DNA of 64,000 nt, from contig JANNOQ010000033.1 in assembly GCA_031399085.1 (NCBI GenBank), positions 186,001-250,000 on the forward strand, read 5' to 3'. Origin of the DNA: R-RK-3 sp031399085 (GTDB lineage Bacteria; Pseudomonadota; Alphaproteobacteria; Rhizobiales; Rhodomicrobiaceae). Shown here piece after piece: positions 55,527 to 63,609 of the stretch. The notes under the pieces are model-generated. The model was not told the DNA's origin. It saw only the letters and a list, made by a program, of their open reading frames with translations, and did not search any database. Position 1 is the stretch's first letter; the number at the start of each line of letters is the position of its first letter. The translations under genes and the position numbers were made by a program.

Positions 55527-56231
55527 TTAACTGTCTAGTGCGTCGAGAAATTGAACCCCGGCAGGCCCGGCGATAATCGCCCGATCGGCGATGCCGATAA
55601 ACAGGCCGTGCTCGACAACGCCGGGGATCATTTCGAGCACATCGCCAAGCGACTCCGGATCGGCGATCTCGCCGAAGGCGCAGTCGGCGATATAGTTGCC
55701 GCTGTCGGTCACGAACAGGTCGCCAGTCTTGAAGCGGCGCAGCGCGATTTCCCCCTCGCAGCCCGCATCGTCGGCCGCATCCTCAATCATGTTCAGCGTC
55801 GCCTTGGCGCCGAACCGGACGATCTCAACCGGCAGCGGAAACGCGCCGAGCTTGACGACGCGCTTAGTGTGGTCGGCAATAACGACCATGCGTTCCGAAG
55901 CCATGGCGACGATTTTCTCGCGCAGCAGCGCCCCGCCGCCACCCTTGATGAGGCGAAGCACCCCGTCGATTTCGTCCGCGCCGTCGATGGTCAAGTCGAG
56001 ATGGGGGTGATCGTCGAGCGTCGTCAGCTTGAGGCCGGCGCGCTCGGCCAACAGGCGCGTGTCCTCCGAGGTCGGCACGCAGAGCACGTCAAGCCCGGTC
56101 TTGACTTTTTTGCCAAGCAATTCGACGAATTTTCCCGCAGTCGAACCGGTTCCCAGCCCCAGCTTCATGCCCGGCGTTATGAGTTCCAGCGCGCGCTCGG
56201 CGGCGAGCGCCTTGAAAATGTCAGCGTTCAT
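55527..56231 (-). CDS. rpiA: Ribose-5-phosphate isomerase A
   Basis: 234 residues. LGLGTGSTAGKFVELLG binds phosphate; VPTSEDTRLLAERAG, DLTIDGADEIDG and LIKGGGGALLREKIVA carry the active-site Asp/Glu/Lys. It interconverts ribose 5-phosphate and ribulose 5-phosphate. Two ATGs are possible: 56231 has GAGAGG at a workable distance, 56240 has it adjacent, so 56231 is favoured. It lies 20 bp downstream of the gabD stop on the same strand. Confidence 0.97.
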   Translation of the reverse strand: MNADIFKALAAERALELITPGMKLGLGTGSTAGKFVELLGKKVKTGLDVLCVPTSEDTRLLAERAGLKLTTLDDHPHLDLTIDGADEIDGVLRLIKGGGGALLREKIVAMASERMVVIADHTKRVVKLGAFPLPVEIVRFGAKATLNMIEDAADDAGCEGEIALRRFKTGDLFVTDSGNYIADCAFGEIADPESLGDVLEMIPGVVEHGLFIGIADRAIIAGPAGVQFLDALDS

Positions 56232-56251
56232 CTTGAGCATCCTCTCAAACG

Positions 56252-57700
56252 TCAGCTATCGAGGCCGCCGAGGAACATGTACTTCATCTCGACGAATTCC
56301 TCGATGCCGTGATGCGAGCCTTCCCGGCCGAGACCGGACTCCTTCATGCCGCCGAAGGGCGCAAGCTCGGTGGAGATGATGCCCTCATTGATGCCGATGA
56401 TGCCGAATTCGAGCTTCTCCGCCACCCGCCAGATGCGGCCGATGTCGCGGGCGTGGAAATAGGAGGCGAGGCCGAAGGGCGTGTCGTTGGCGATGCGGAT
56501 CGCTTCGTCATCCGTTGTGAAGCGGAACAGCGGGGCGACCGGGCCGAAGGTTTCTTCCTGGGCGAACAGCATCTCGGTCGTCGCGCCGGTGATGACGGTC
56601 GGCTCGTAGAAGGTGCCGCCAAGCGCGTGGACCTTGCCGCCGGTGAGCACTTTCGCGCCCTTGGCGAGCGCGTCCTTGACATGCGCCTCGACCTTTTCGA
56701 TGGCCGCCTTGTTGATGAGCGGCCCTTGCGTGACGCCCGGCTCGTCGCCCGGGCCGACCTTCATCTCCTTGACCTTCGCCGTGAGCTTTTCGGCGAAGGC
56801 GTCATAAACGCCGTCCTGCACCAAAAGGCGGTTCGCGCAGACGCAGGTCTGGCCCATATTGCGGTATTTCGAGGCGATCGCGTCGATCACCGCCTTGTCG
56901 AGATCGGCGTCGTCGAAGACAATGAACGGCGCATTGCCGCCCAGCTCAAGCGCCACCCGTTTCACCGTACTGGCGGCCTGCCGCATCAGGATCTTGCCGA
57001 CTTCCGTCGAGCCGGTGAAGGCGATCATGCGCACCAGCGGACTTTCGGTCAGCTCTTTGCCGATGGGCGCGGCATCGCCGGTAATGACGTTGAAAACGCC
57101 CTTCGGAATGCCGGCGCGGTGGGCGAGTTCGGCAAGGGCAAGCGCCGTCAGCGGGGTATCCTCGGCCGGCTTCACCACGACCGTGCAGCCGGCGGCGAGG
57201 GCGGGGGAAACCTTGCGCGTGATCATTGCCAGCGGGAAATTCCACGGCGTGATCGCGCCGACGACGCCAATCGGCTGCTTCAGCACCACGATGCGCCCAT
57301 TGGCGCGGTGCGTGGGGATCACCTCGCCATTGACGCGCTTGGCCTCCTCGGCGAAAAACTCCACAAAGCCCGCGCCATAGGCGACCTCACCGCGCGCCTC
57401 GGCGAGCGGCTTGCCTTGCTCCGCAGTCATGAGCCGAGCAAGCGGCTCGGTATTCTCGATGATGAGGTCGAACCAGCGCCGCAACAGAACCGAGCGTTCC
57501 TTGGCGAGCAGGTCGCGCCACGGGCCGAAGGCGCGGTGCGCCGCCTCGATGGCTGCCCGCGCGCCGTGCACGCCGACATCCGGCACGCGGGCGATTTCCT
57601 CGCCCGTGGCGGGGTTCGTGACGGGATCTTTGGCTTGGCCGGTCCAGGCTCCGTCGATATAGCATTGTTCGCGGATGAGGGTGTCAACCTTCTGGTCCAT
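56252..57700 (-). CDS. gabD: NAD(P)-dependent succinate-semialdehyde dehydrogenase
   Basis: 482 residues, aldehyde dehydrogenase fold. GAITPWNFPLAMITRKVSPALAAGCTVVVKPAEDTPL, AFTGSTEVGKILM, the general base Glu in ALELGGNAPFIV and the catalytic Cys in GQTCVCANR are intact. The order MNFPLAMITRK and the ending GMKESGLGREGSHHGIEEFVEMKY fit the GabD group, which converts succinate semialdehyde to succinate in GABA breakdown; glutarate semialdehyde is an alternative. AAGGAG is six bases before the ATG at 57700. No gabT is adjacent. Confidence 0.92.
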   Translation of the reverse strand: MDQKVDTLIREQCYIDGAWTGQAKDPVTNPATGEEIARVPDVGVHGARAAIEAAHRAFGPWRDLLAKERSVLLRRWFDLIIENTEPLARLMTAEQGKPLAEARGEVAYGAGFVEFFAEEAKRVNGEVIPTHRANGRIVVLKQPIGVVGAITPWNFPLAMITRKVSPALAAGCTVVVKPAEDTPLTALALAELAHRAGIPKGVFNVITGDAAPIGKELTESPLVRMIAFTGSTEVGKILMRQAASTVKRVALELGGNAPFIVFDDADLDKAVIDAIASKYRNMGQTCVCANRLLVQDGVYDAFAEKLTAKVKEMKVGPGDEPGVTQGPLINKAAIEKVEAHVKDALAKGAKVLTGGKVHALGGTFYEPTVITGATTEMLFAQEETFGPVAPLFRFTTDDEAIRIANDTPFGLASYFHARDIGRIWRVAEKLEFGIIGINEGIISTELAPFGGMKESGLGREGSHHGIEEFVEMKYMFLGGLDS

Positions 57701-57840
57701 GGCCAACTCCTTGCTTTGCACCACGCGATTGCGGGGCATTTATAATGATGGGCAGCAGACCCCTCATTCACAAGTGAGGCGGCTTTCCCAACTATCGTCA
57801 CCAGTCATAGTACGCGGGGCGGCTCAAGAAAAGCAGAGGC

Positions 57841-58512
57841 ATGATGAAAGACGCCACAATCATTTTTGACCTTGACGGAACAATAATTGACACCGCGCCC
57901 GACCTGATCGCGGCGACGAACTATACGCTGGGACAGTTCGGGATGGCGCCTGTCGACACGCGTATCATCCAGCCCGCCGTCGGCTATGGCGCCAAGGCGA
58001 TGATCCGCGCGGCTATGGCTGTCGATGGACGCGAGCCGGGGGCGGACGAGTTGGCGCGGATGAACGCGGTCTTTATCGATTATTATCGCAACCACATCGC
58101 CGTGCACAGTCGTCCTTTTCCCGGATTCCTTCAAGCGGCCGCGACGTTGCAGGCTGAAGGCGCGCGGCTGGGCGTATGTACGAACAAGCTGGAGGAGCTG
58201 GCGCTGAAACTTCTTTACGTCTTAAGGCTGGATGGCATTTTCGACGCGATTGCCGGAGCAGACACCTTTCCCACGCGCAAGCCGGATGGCGGGCACATTC
58301 TAGGGACCATCGCAAAAGCGGGGGGCAATCCTTCGCGTGCCGTGATGGTCGGCGACAGCTCCGCGGACTCTCGCGCCGCGCGCCACGCCGGAGTGCCTTT
58401 CGTCGCAGTCAGCTTCGGCTATGGCGAGCGACCGGTCGAGGTCTTGGAGCCGGATGCCATCATCCACAGCTTTGCCGAGCTTGTTCCGACTATTCGCGCA
58501 ATTTTGCACTAA
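57841..58512 (+). CDS. gph: HAD-family phosphatase, phosphoglycolate phosphatase-like
   Basis: 223 residues. HAD motif I is IIFDLDGTIIDTAPD (7-21); motif II lies at GVCTNK; motif III/IV at TFPTRKPDGGHIL and MVGDSSADSRAARHAG. The cap domain is of the Gph type. It would dephosphorylate 2-phosphoglycolate, formed by oxygenase side reactions or DNA-end repair. Two adjacent ATGs begin it. Divergent from gabD; specificity is inferred. Confidence 0.85.
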   Translation: MMKDATIIFDLDGTIIDTAPDLIAATNYTLGQFGMAPVDTRIIQPAVGYGAKAMIRAAMAVDGREPGADELARMNAVFIDYYRNHIAVHSRPFPGFLQAAATLQAEGARLGVCTNKLEELALKLLYVLRLDGIFDAIAGADTFPTRKPDGGHILGTIAKAGGNPSRAVMVGDSSADSRAARHAGVPFVAVSFGYGERPVEVLEPDAIIHSFAELVPTIRAILH

Positions 58513-58588
58513 ATTAGCCAGTCGGCTGGCCTAATCTGACAGCCCAAACGGACTCGGGGACAGCCTCGTTTTCGGAGGCATGTCCCCG
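58512..58588. repeat. Two adjacent hairpins between gph and the mini-peptide gene
   Basis: The first, ATTAGCCAG-TCGG-CTGGCCTAAT, begins right at the gph stop. The second is longer: CGGGGACA (58555-58562) and GCCTC pair with GAGGC and TGTCCCCG (58581-58588), giving a 13-bp stem with one bulged base. Neither has a T run, and they lie between convergent genes, so they may act as bidirectional terminators or be dispersed palindromic repeats. Confidence 0.5.
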
Positions 58589-58621
58589 GATGTCTCAGGC
58601 GAACAAACGCCGTGCGGTAGC

Positions 58622-58750
58622 TTACGCGCCAACCTTCTGCAGTTCCTCGAAGAACTTATCCGGGTTCCAGGTCGAGGGAGCCGCGGAGGCAGCGGAAACG
58701 GTGCTGACGAGGGCGACGGCTATGATAACGGAACGAACTAATTTGCTCAT
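58622..58750 (-). CDS. Small exported peptide, 42 residues
   Basis: The ATG at 58750 has AAGGAG eight bases upstream. The product starts MSKLVRSVIIAVALVSTVSA, a clear signal peptide with an Ala-x-Ala cleavage site (ASA-AP), and leaves a mature peptide of about 18 residues with sequence PSTWNPDKFFEELQKVGA, rich in charged and aromatic residues and likely an amphipathic helix. I do not recognise a family. Clean signal peptide, ribosome site and normal codon use argue that it is real. It is convergent with gph and lies behind a 148-bp upstream region. Confidence 0.75.
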   Translation of the reverse strand: MSKLVRSVIIAVALVSTVSAASAAPSTWNPDKFFEELQKVGA

Positions 58751-58806
58751 GACTTTGTCTCCTTATATTTGGTCGGCTTTTTGCCTGACCTGACGCTGAA
58801 ATAAGA

Positions 58807-58831
58807 CGGGTCCGGATATAAAAAAGACCCG
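58807..58831. promoter_or_regulatory. Inverted repeat upstream of the mini-peptide gene
   Basis: CGGGTC (58807-58812) and GACCCG (58826-58831) form a 6-bp inverted repeat around an AT-rich 13-base spacer, GATATAAAAAA included, 57 bp before the mini-peptide start. It could be an operator over a promoter -10 region, or a hairpin. Confidence 0.3.
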
Positions 58832-58898
58832 CTCTCCAACGCGTGATTAATGGTGATTGAACTGTGAAATTGGCTCGAACGTTGCGTTTTTCGCTGTT

Positions 58899-59636
58899 TT
58901 AACCGAGCAGCCGCGAGGCTTGAAATCCGATGGCGGCAAGTACGGCGATGCCCAGTGTGGCGATCAAAACCCGCCAGCCGATGCTCTCCATGCGTCGCAA
59001 TGCGTCAAGCCGCTCCGGGGCCAGTTGCGGCGCATCCCAACCCGGTTCGTCCTGAATCAGCGCGCGCAGACCCCGATTGCCCTCCACAATGCCCTTATCC
59101 ACGAGCGGCACGCCCGCCCGCTTTGCGATCTCGCCGGCGATGGTGTGAAACGGCATGGATGGATCTTCCGGATTTTCTCGCACATAGCCGAGCGTCAAGC
59201 GCTTGCCGTCCTTACGTACCAAGCATGCCGACTGCACGATGACTGGAAGAACCAAATAGCGGTAGATTTCGCCGCGGGTTTCGACGGCCGCTAGGTCCTT
59301 ATAAGGCACCTCGGATTCGGTGTAAGGGAACAGCGGCGTCGGCCCTCGCCAATTGGGCAGCACGAGCGTTGCCTTATCCGGTCCGAGATGGACTTCGGAA
59401 TGGGAGGCGGCAAACAAAAAGATGCCCGCATAAAGCAAGAGTACGGCACCCGTCACGAACATCAGGAAAAAGATCAAGGAATCGGTTTGGAGATTATGCG
59501 TTGCGAGCCAAAGCGCGCCGGCGAGAGCGTTCACCATGAACAGCATGATGATGAAAAAGGTGACGCTCAAGATCGTCTGCAGCCCGCGGCTCGGCCGGTA
59601 TCTCGTAATGTCGTTGGCAAGTTGGACGTCAACCAT
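58899..59636 (-). CDS. Hypothetical membrane protein
   Basis: 245 residues. Two N-terminal transmembrane helices (LQTILSVTFFIIMLFMVNALAGALWL, LIFFLMFVTGAVLLLYAGIFLF), a soluble domain of about 110 residues with a PH-like pattern (EVHLGPDKATLVLPNWRG, FPYTESEVPYKDLAAVETRGE), and a C-terminal helix (VLIATLGIAVLAAIGFQ). The middle reminds of bacterial PH or DUF304-like domains but I cannot assign it. AAGGAG is seven bases upstream of the ATG at 59636. Confidence 0.72.
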   Translation of the reverse strand: MVDVQLANDITRYRPSRGLQTILSVTFFIIMLFMVNALAGALWLATHNLQTDSLIFFLMFVTGAVLLLYAGIFLFAASHSEVHLGPDKATLVLPNWRGPTPLFPYTESEVPYKDLAAVETRGEIYRYLVLPVIVQSACLVRKDGKRLTLGYVRENPEDPSMPFHTIAGEIAKRAGVPLVDKGIVEGNRGLRALIQDEPGWDAPQLAPERLDALRRMESIGWRVLIATLGIAVLAAIGFQASRLLG

Positions 59637-59822
59637 CGAGATTCTCCTTCCAACGCGGCATGGCTGGGCGCAGGCCAACGCCGCCTTCAGCGAGCGGACG
59701 TTAAACCGACGCCATAAACCGTCAAGTTCAAAAGCGCGTCACCACCTCTCCCGGTGCTGACGGCGGGGCGGGAAGTTCCTATATTAGGGGTCAGGACGCG
59801 GTGCTTGTTGAAAGGAAACGCT

Positions 59823-60482
59823 ATGGGACTGTTTACCTCCAGAAAGACAAAGATGCCCGAGCAGGGCAATGCGCTGCCGGGCCGCGCCGCCGCCATACCG
59901 ACCGCCGCGCGCCACCATGTGAACAAAGCGGCACTTAAAGGGCCTTATCCTGAGGGGGCCGAAAAGGCGATGTTTGGGCTGGGCTGTTTCTGGGGCGCTG
60001 AAAAGGCGTTCTGGTCTTTGCCGGGAGTTTACGTGACGGCTGTGGGCTATGCGGGCGGCTATACGCCAAATCCAACCTATGACGAAGTCTGCTCCGCGCG
60101 AACGGGACACAATGAAGTCGTGCTGGTCGTCTTCGACCCGAAGACGATGTCCTATGACAATCTGCTCAAATTTTTCTGGGAAAGCCATAACCCGACGCAA
60201 GGAATGCGCCAGGGCAACGATATCGGCACGCAATACCGCTCCGGCATCTACACCTTTTCCGAGGAGCAGAAGCGCAAGGCCGAAGCGTCGAAGGCCGTTT
60301 ACGAAGCGGCTCTGAAGGATCGCGGCTATGGTGAGATCACGACGGAAATCGTGGACGCTCCGGAATTCTACTTCGCCGAGGATTACCACCAGCAATATTT
60401 GTCAAAAAATCCATCCGGCTATTGCGGGCTTGGCGGGACGGGCGTCTCTTGCCCGGTTGGGATACCGGCGGTGGCCGGATAG
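59823..60482 (+). CDS. msrA: Peptide-methionine (S)-S-oxide reductase MsrA
   Basis: 219 residues. The nucleophile is Cys55 in GLGCFWGAEKAF; GYAGGYTPNPTYDEVCSARTGHNE, FFWESHNPTQGMRQGNDIGTQYRSGI and AEDYHQQYL are family motifs; resolving cysteines are in PSGYCGLGGTGVSCP. It reduces methionine sulfoxide in proteins. There is a 50-residue N-terminal lead without signal peptide, as in long MsrA forms. GGAAACGCT precedes the ATG. Confidence 0.95.
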   Translation: MGLFTSRKTKMPEQGNALPGRAAAIPTAARHHVNKAALKGPYPEGAEKAMFGLGCFWGAEKAFWSLPGVYVTAVGYAGGYTPNPTYDEVCSARTGHNEVVLVVFDPKTMSYDNLLKFFWESHNPTQGMRQGNDIGTQYRSGIYTFSEEQKRKAEASKAVYEAALKDRGYGEITTEIVDAPEFYFAEDYHQQYLSKNPSGYCGLGGTGVSCPVGIPAVAG

Positions 60483-60488
60483 GTCAGC

Positions 60489-61409
60489 TTAAATGAGCGC
60501 GTAAGGCGTCAAGGCGCGTCGTAAAATCTCCTCCGGCTGGTCTTGGCTGAAGGCGAAGCCCTGCGCCAATGCGCGCTCGGGCCGGATATCGTAGCTCAGC
60601 AGGAAATAGTCGGCGCTGCCGCCCAGCAGCGGCCTGGCGAGCCAATCGGGAATTTTTGCCCGCATCGGCTTATTCAGCGTCGCGGCGATGATCTCAGCCA
60701 CTTCGCGGAAGCGTGGCAGGTTCGGCGAGACGCAATTCACGATGCCCTCGCCGGCGCCGCCTTCCGCCACCCAGCGCATCATTCTGACAGCGTCGTCGAT
60801 GTCGACGATGGGCACAAACTGATCGCCGTCGCCTACAATGATGCCGCCAACGCGCTGAAACAGCCGCGCCAGCTTTTTCGGGTAGCCCTCCGGCGAGCAG
60901 ACCATGCCGAAGCGGACGATGCTTACCCGCGTCTCACCGCCCGCCGCGGCCAGCGCGGCATTCTCCCAGGCCCTGAGCGTGGCGCGGATAAACGACTGGC
61001 CCTGGCCGTCGATCCGCGTCTCTTCGGTGTAAACTTCGCCCCGATTGCCAGGATAAATGCCAAACGATGAAGCCGATACCAGCCTGATCGGCCGTCCATT
61101 CAGCGCCCGGCCGAGGGTCTGCGCGCTGGTGACGCGCGAGATAACGATTTTTGCCTTCTTTGCCTTGGTCCATCGCCCGCCGACGGGCTCTCCCATCAGG
61201 TGAAACACAGTGCTGACGCCGTCGAGGGCGTCTTCAGGGAATTCGGCGATGGCAGGGTCCCAGGTGAATATTCTTGCCCGGTCGGTGTACAGGCCTCGCA
61301 GCTTCTCCCGGTCGCGGCCAACCACGTGCAGCGCGCCGCCGCCGGCCAGATAGCTCTTTGCGATGGCGCGGCCCAGAAGGCCCGACGCGCCAGTAACCAA
61401 AACCACCAT
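60489..61409 (-). CDS. TIGR01777-family NAD(P)-binding oxidoreductase
   Basis: 306 residues, extended SDR fold. VLVTGASGLLGRAIAKSYLAGG is the nucleotide-binding motif; TVFHLMGEPVGGRWTKAKKAKIVISRVTSAQTL and SASSFGIYPGNRGEVYTEE are family signatures, and IRFGMVCS-type VRFGMV the later motif; the C-terminal DUF1731 region is PMRAKIPDWLARPLLGGSADYFLLS. Relatives include E. coli YfcH; substrate is unknown. The ATG at 61409 has GAGG upstream. It is convergent with msrA, 6 bp apart. Confidence 0.9.
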   Translation of the reverse strand: MVVLVTGASGLLGRAIAKSYLAGGGALHVVGRDREKLRGLYTDRARIFTWDPAIAEFPEDALDGVSTVFHLMGEPVGGRWTKAKKAKIVISRVTSAQTLGRALNGRPIRLVSASSFGIYPGNRGEVYTEETRIDGQGQSFIRATLRAWENAALAAAGGETRVSIVRFGMVCSPEGYPKKLARLFQRVGGIIVGDGDQFVPIVDIDDAVRMMRWVAEGGAGEGIVNCVSPNLPRFREVAEIIAATLNKPMRAKIPDWLARPLLGGSADYFLLSYDIRPERALAQGFAFSQDQPEEILRRALTPYALI

Positions 61410-61589
61410 GAGGCCCTCGCATCCCACCGTTTCGCAGCAACGAGCTTATGCGCGCGAAATTAGTCGTCTTGCGGAGTTTCCCCAAGAAAATTCGAGTGTT
61501 TTCCGGGCAATAAGCATGATTGCTTCGTTACAGAACGATCACGCCTATTCTGAGGTGATGGATCGTCGTAGCCCGGCGCCTGTCACCTT

Positions 61590-62468
61590 TCAGCGGAAGC
61601 GCGTCAGATCGAAATTGGTGTAGCAATCGCGGCTCGGCAGATTGGACTTGCCGCTGATCGCATCGGCAAAGGCCTCCGTCAGATTGACTCCTTTTTCCTC
61701 GGAGCGAATGCCGACGATGATTACGGGCCTCTGCCAGCTCGTATCAGCTGTCTCGCTCGCCGCTTTGCAGCCGCCCCGGAATTGCCCCAGATTGAGCGTC
61801 CAGATCGGGGTGCCGGAGCCGATCGCCGTGCTGAGCCAGCCGGCGGCGGAGTCTGCCCTGCGGCGTGCTCGTTCCGTTTCCTCCTCGCGCTGCCCTTCCT
61901 GCGAGGCAAGTCCGATCGCGATCACCTGGCCCGACCTGGAAAGGCCCTCGCGCAATTCGGGCGTGAAGAGACGCGCGGCGGCTTCGCTTTCCGGAATGGT
62001 AGTTTCACCCTGCGCCAAGGCGTTCGAACTTTTGCGCGCCCAGGTAAGATCCTTCGGCAGCACGGCGACATCGAACGCCGCCCGTTTCCGCGCAAGATCC
62101 TTGCCCTCGATAGGGAAGATCACTGCGGAGCCCCAGCGCTGCGTCTCCACCTTTACGGCTGCGTCCTGCACCGGGATCGTTCCGACGGGCTGTTCGATGG
62201 AGGCAGGTGGCAGCCAACGGTCGCGCAGATCGGGATTTGTCAGAACCACCGCGCCGCCGACGGCCACCGCCGCTGCTCCGGTGGTCACGACGGACGCAAC
62301 GGTATGCGTCTTGAACACGCCCATCAGCCAATTGAACCAATCGTAGCGTCCGCTCCATGTGTCGTAGCGGTTGTACGAGCGATAGAGCCAGCCGAAGATG
62401 CCGGAGCGATCCTCATCCTGTTTCTTTTTCTGCGCGCTCACGGAAGTGGGATGCTGCTCTTCATTCAT
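61590..62468 (-). CDS. Hypothetical bitopic membrane protein
   Basis: 292 residues. A 50-residue hydrophilic, Tyr/Trp-rich N-terminus (FGWLYRSYNRYDTWSGRYDWFNWLM) is followed by one membrane helix (VASVVTTGAAAVAVGGAVVL) and a large domain. In it, VIAIGLASQEGQREEETERARRRADSAAGWL recalls the E-x2-RA-x2-RA helix of OmpA-like folds but lacks the rest. I do not recognise the family. GAGGG six bases upstream supports the ATG at 62468. Divergent from the dehydratase-like gene. Confidence 0.65.
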   Translation of the reverse strand: MNEEQHPTSVSAQKKKQDEDRSGIFGWLYRSYNRYDTWSGRYDWFNWLMGVFKTHTVASVVTTGAAAVAVGGAVVLTNPDLRDRWLPPASIEQPVGTIPVQDAAVKVETQRWGSAVIFPIEGKDLARKRAAFDVAVLPKDLTWARKSSNALAQGETTIPESEAAARLFTPELREGLSRSGQVIAIGLASQEGQREEETERARRRADSAAGWLSTAIGSGTPIWTLNLGQFRGGCKAASETADTSWQRPVIIVGIRSEEKGVNLTEAFADAISGKSNLPSRDCYTNFDLTRFR

Positions 62469-62634
62469 GACACGCCCTCGCAAAATTTGCCTTGTGCTGA
62501 AACGAAGCGATGCCAGCGCAATAGCAGGGCGAGCGGTACGCGAACAGCCATTTTTATCCAGTCAGGACGGCGCGATTGGCGGCGCGGCGATTTCGCGGGA
62601 TAGTGGCCCGGTGTTCCAAGGGAGACCGCCGCAA

Positions 62635-63609
62635 ATGCCCCTTTTCAGCCTCGATGATCTGCACGCAGCCGCCAGCCGCATCGCGCCCCTGATGCCGCCC
62701 ACCCCGCAATATGCTTGGCCCCTGCTGGCGGCGCGCGCTGGGTGCGAGGTCTGGCTCAAGCATGAAAATCATACGCCGACGGGCGCGTTCAAAATTCGCG
62801 GCGGCATCGTCTATCTGGACCGGCTGATGCGTGAGAATGCGCGCCTCGATGGTGTGATTACGGCGACGCGCGGCAATCACGGCCAGTCCATTGCGCTGGC
62901 CGCCTCGCGTCTCGGCCTGGCATCCGTGATCGTCGTCCCGGAAGGTAATTCGGCGGAAAAGAACGCGGCGATGCGCGCTTTTGGCGGCGAATTGATTGTG
63001 GCGGGGCAAGATTTCGACGAGAGCCGCCTTCATGCGGCGCGGCTGGCATCGGATCGCGGGCTGTTCATGGTGCCGTCCTTCCACCCCGATCTGGTGAAGG
63101 GCGTTGCGACCTATGCGCTGGAGCTGTTCACCGCACAACCCAATCTTGACGCCGTGTATGTCCCGATCGGAATGGGGTCGGGCATTTGCGGGCTGATCAC
63201 CGCGCGCGATCTGCTCGGCCTCAAGACGGAGATCGTCGGCGTGGTGGCGGCGTCCGCCCCGGCGATGGCGGTGTCCTTCGAGGTCGGGCACGTGACGCCG
63301 GGCAACAGCGCCGCGACGTTCGCCGACGGCATGGCCTGCCGCAATCCCGATCCCGAGGCGTTCGCCATCATCCAAAAAGGGGCGGCACGAATCGTCACCG
63401 TTAGCGAGGATGAGATCGCCGCGGCGATCCGCGCGCTTTATGCCGACACGCATAATATCGCCGAGGGGGCAGCCGCGGCGCCTCTCGCGGCTCTCCTGAA
63501 AGAGGGCGCGTCGATGCGAAACCGCCGCGTCGGCCTCATCATGAGCGGAGGAAACATTGACACGGATCGGCTCGCCGCGGTTCTGGCAGGTAAAACCCCG
63601 GACGCTTAA
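62635..63609 (+). CDS. PLP-dependent threonine/serine dehydratase-like enzyme
   Basis: 324 residues, fold type II. The PLP lysine is K53 in TPTGAFKIRGG; TRGNHGQSIALAASRLG is the substrate loop, and PIGMGSGICG the PLP-phosphate loop; the end has VGLIMSGGNIDTDRL. It lacks the regulatory ACT domain of biosynthetic IlvA, so it is a catabolic dehydratase, a serine racemase or a related ammonia lyase. GGAG lies 10 bases before the ATG; an upstream frame to 62398 overlaps the divergent gene and is rejected. Confidence 0.88.
   Translation: MPLFSLDDLHAAASRIAPLMPPTPQYAWPLLAARAGCEVWLKHENHTPTGAFKIRGGIVYLDRLMRENARLDGVITATRGNHGQSIALAASRLGLASVIVVPEGNSAEKNAAMRAFGGELIVAGQDFDESRLHAARLASDRGLFMVPSFHPDLVKGVATYALELFTAQPNLDAVYVPIGMGSGICGLITARDLLGLKTEIVGVVAASAPAMAVSFEVGHVTPGNSAATFADGMACRNPDPEAFAIIQKGAARIVTVSEDEIAAAIRALYADTHNIAEGAAAAPLAALLKEGASMRNRRVGLIMSGGNIDTDRLAAVLAGKTPDA

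Noticed and set aside
56309..57745. 478-codon plus-strand frame opposite gabD
   Set aside because: Antisense shadow; product is Arg/Gly-rich without family resemblance.
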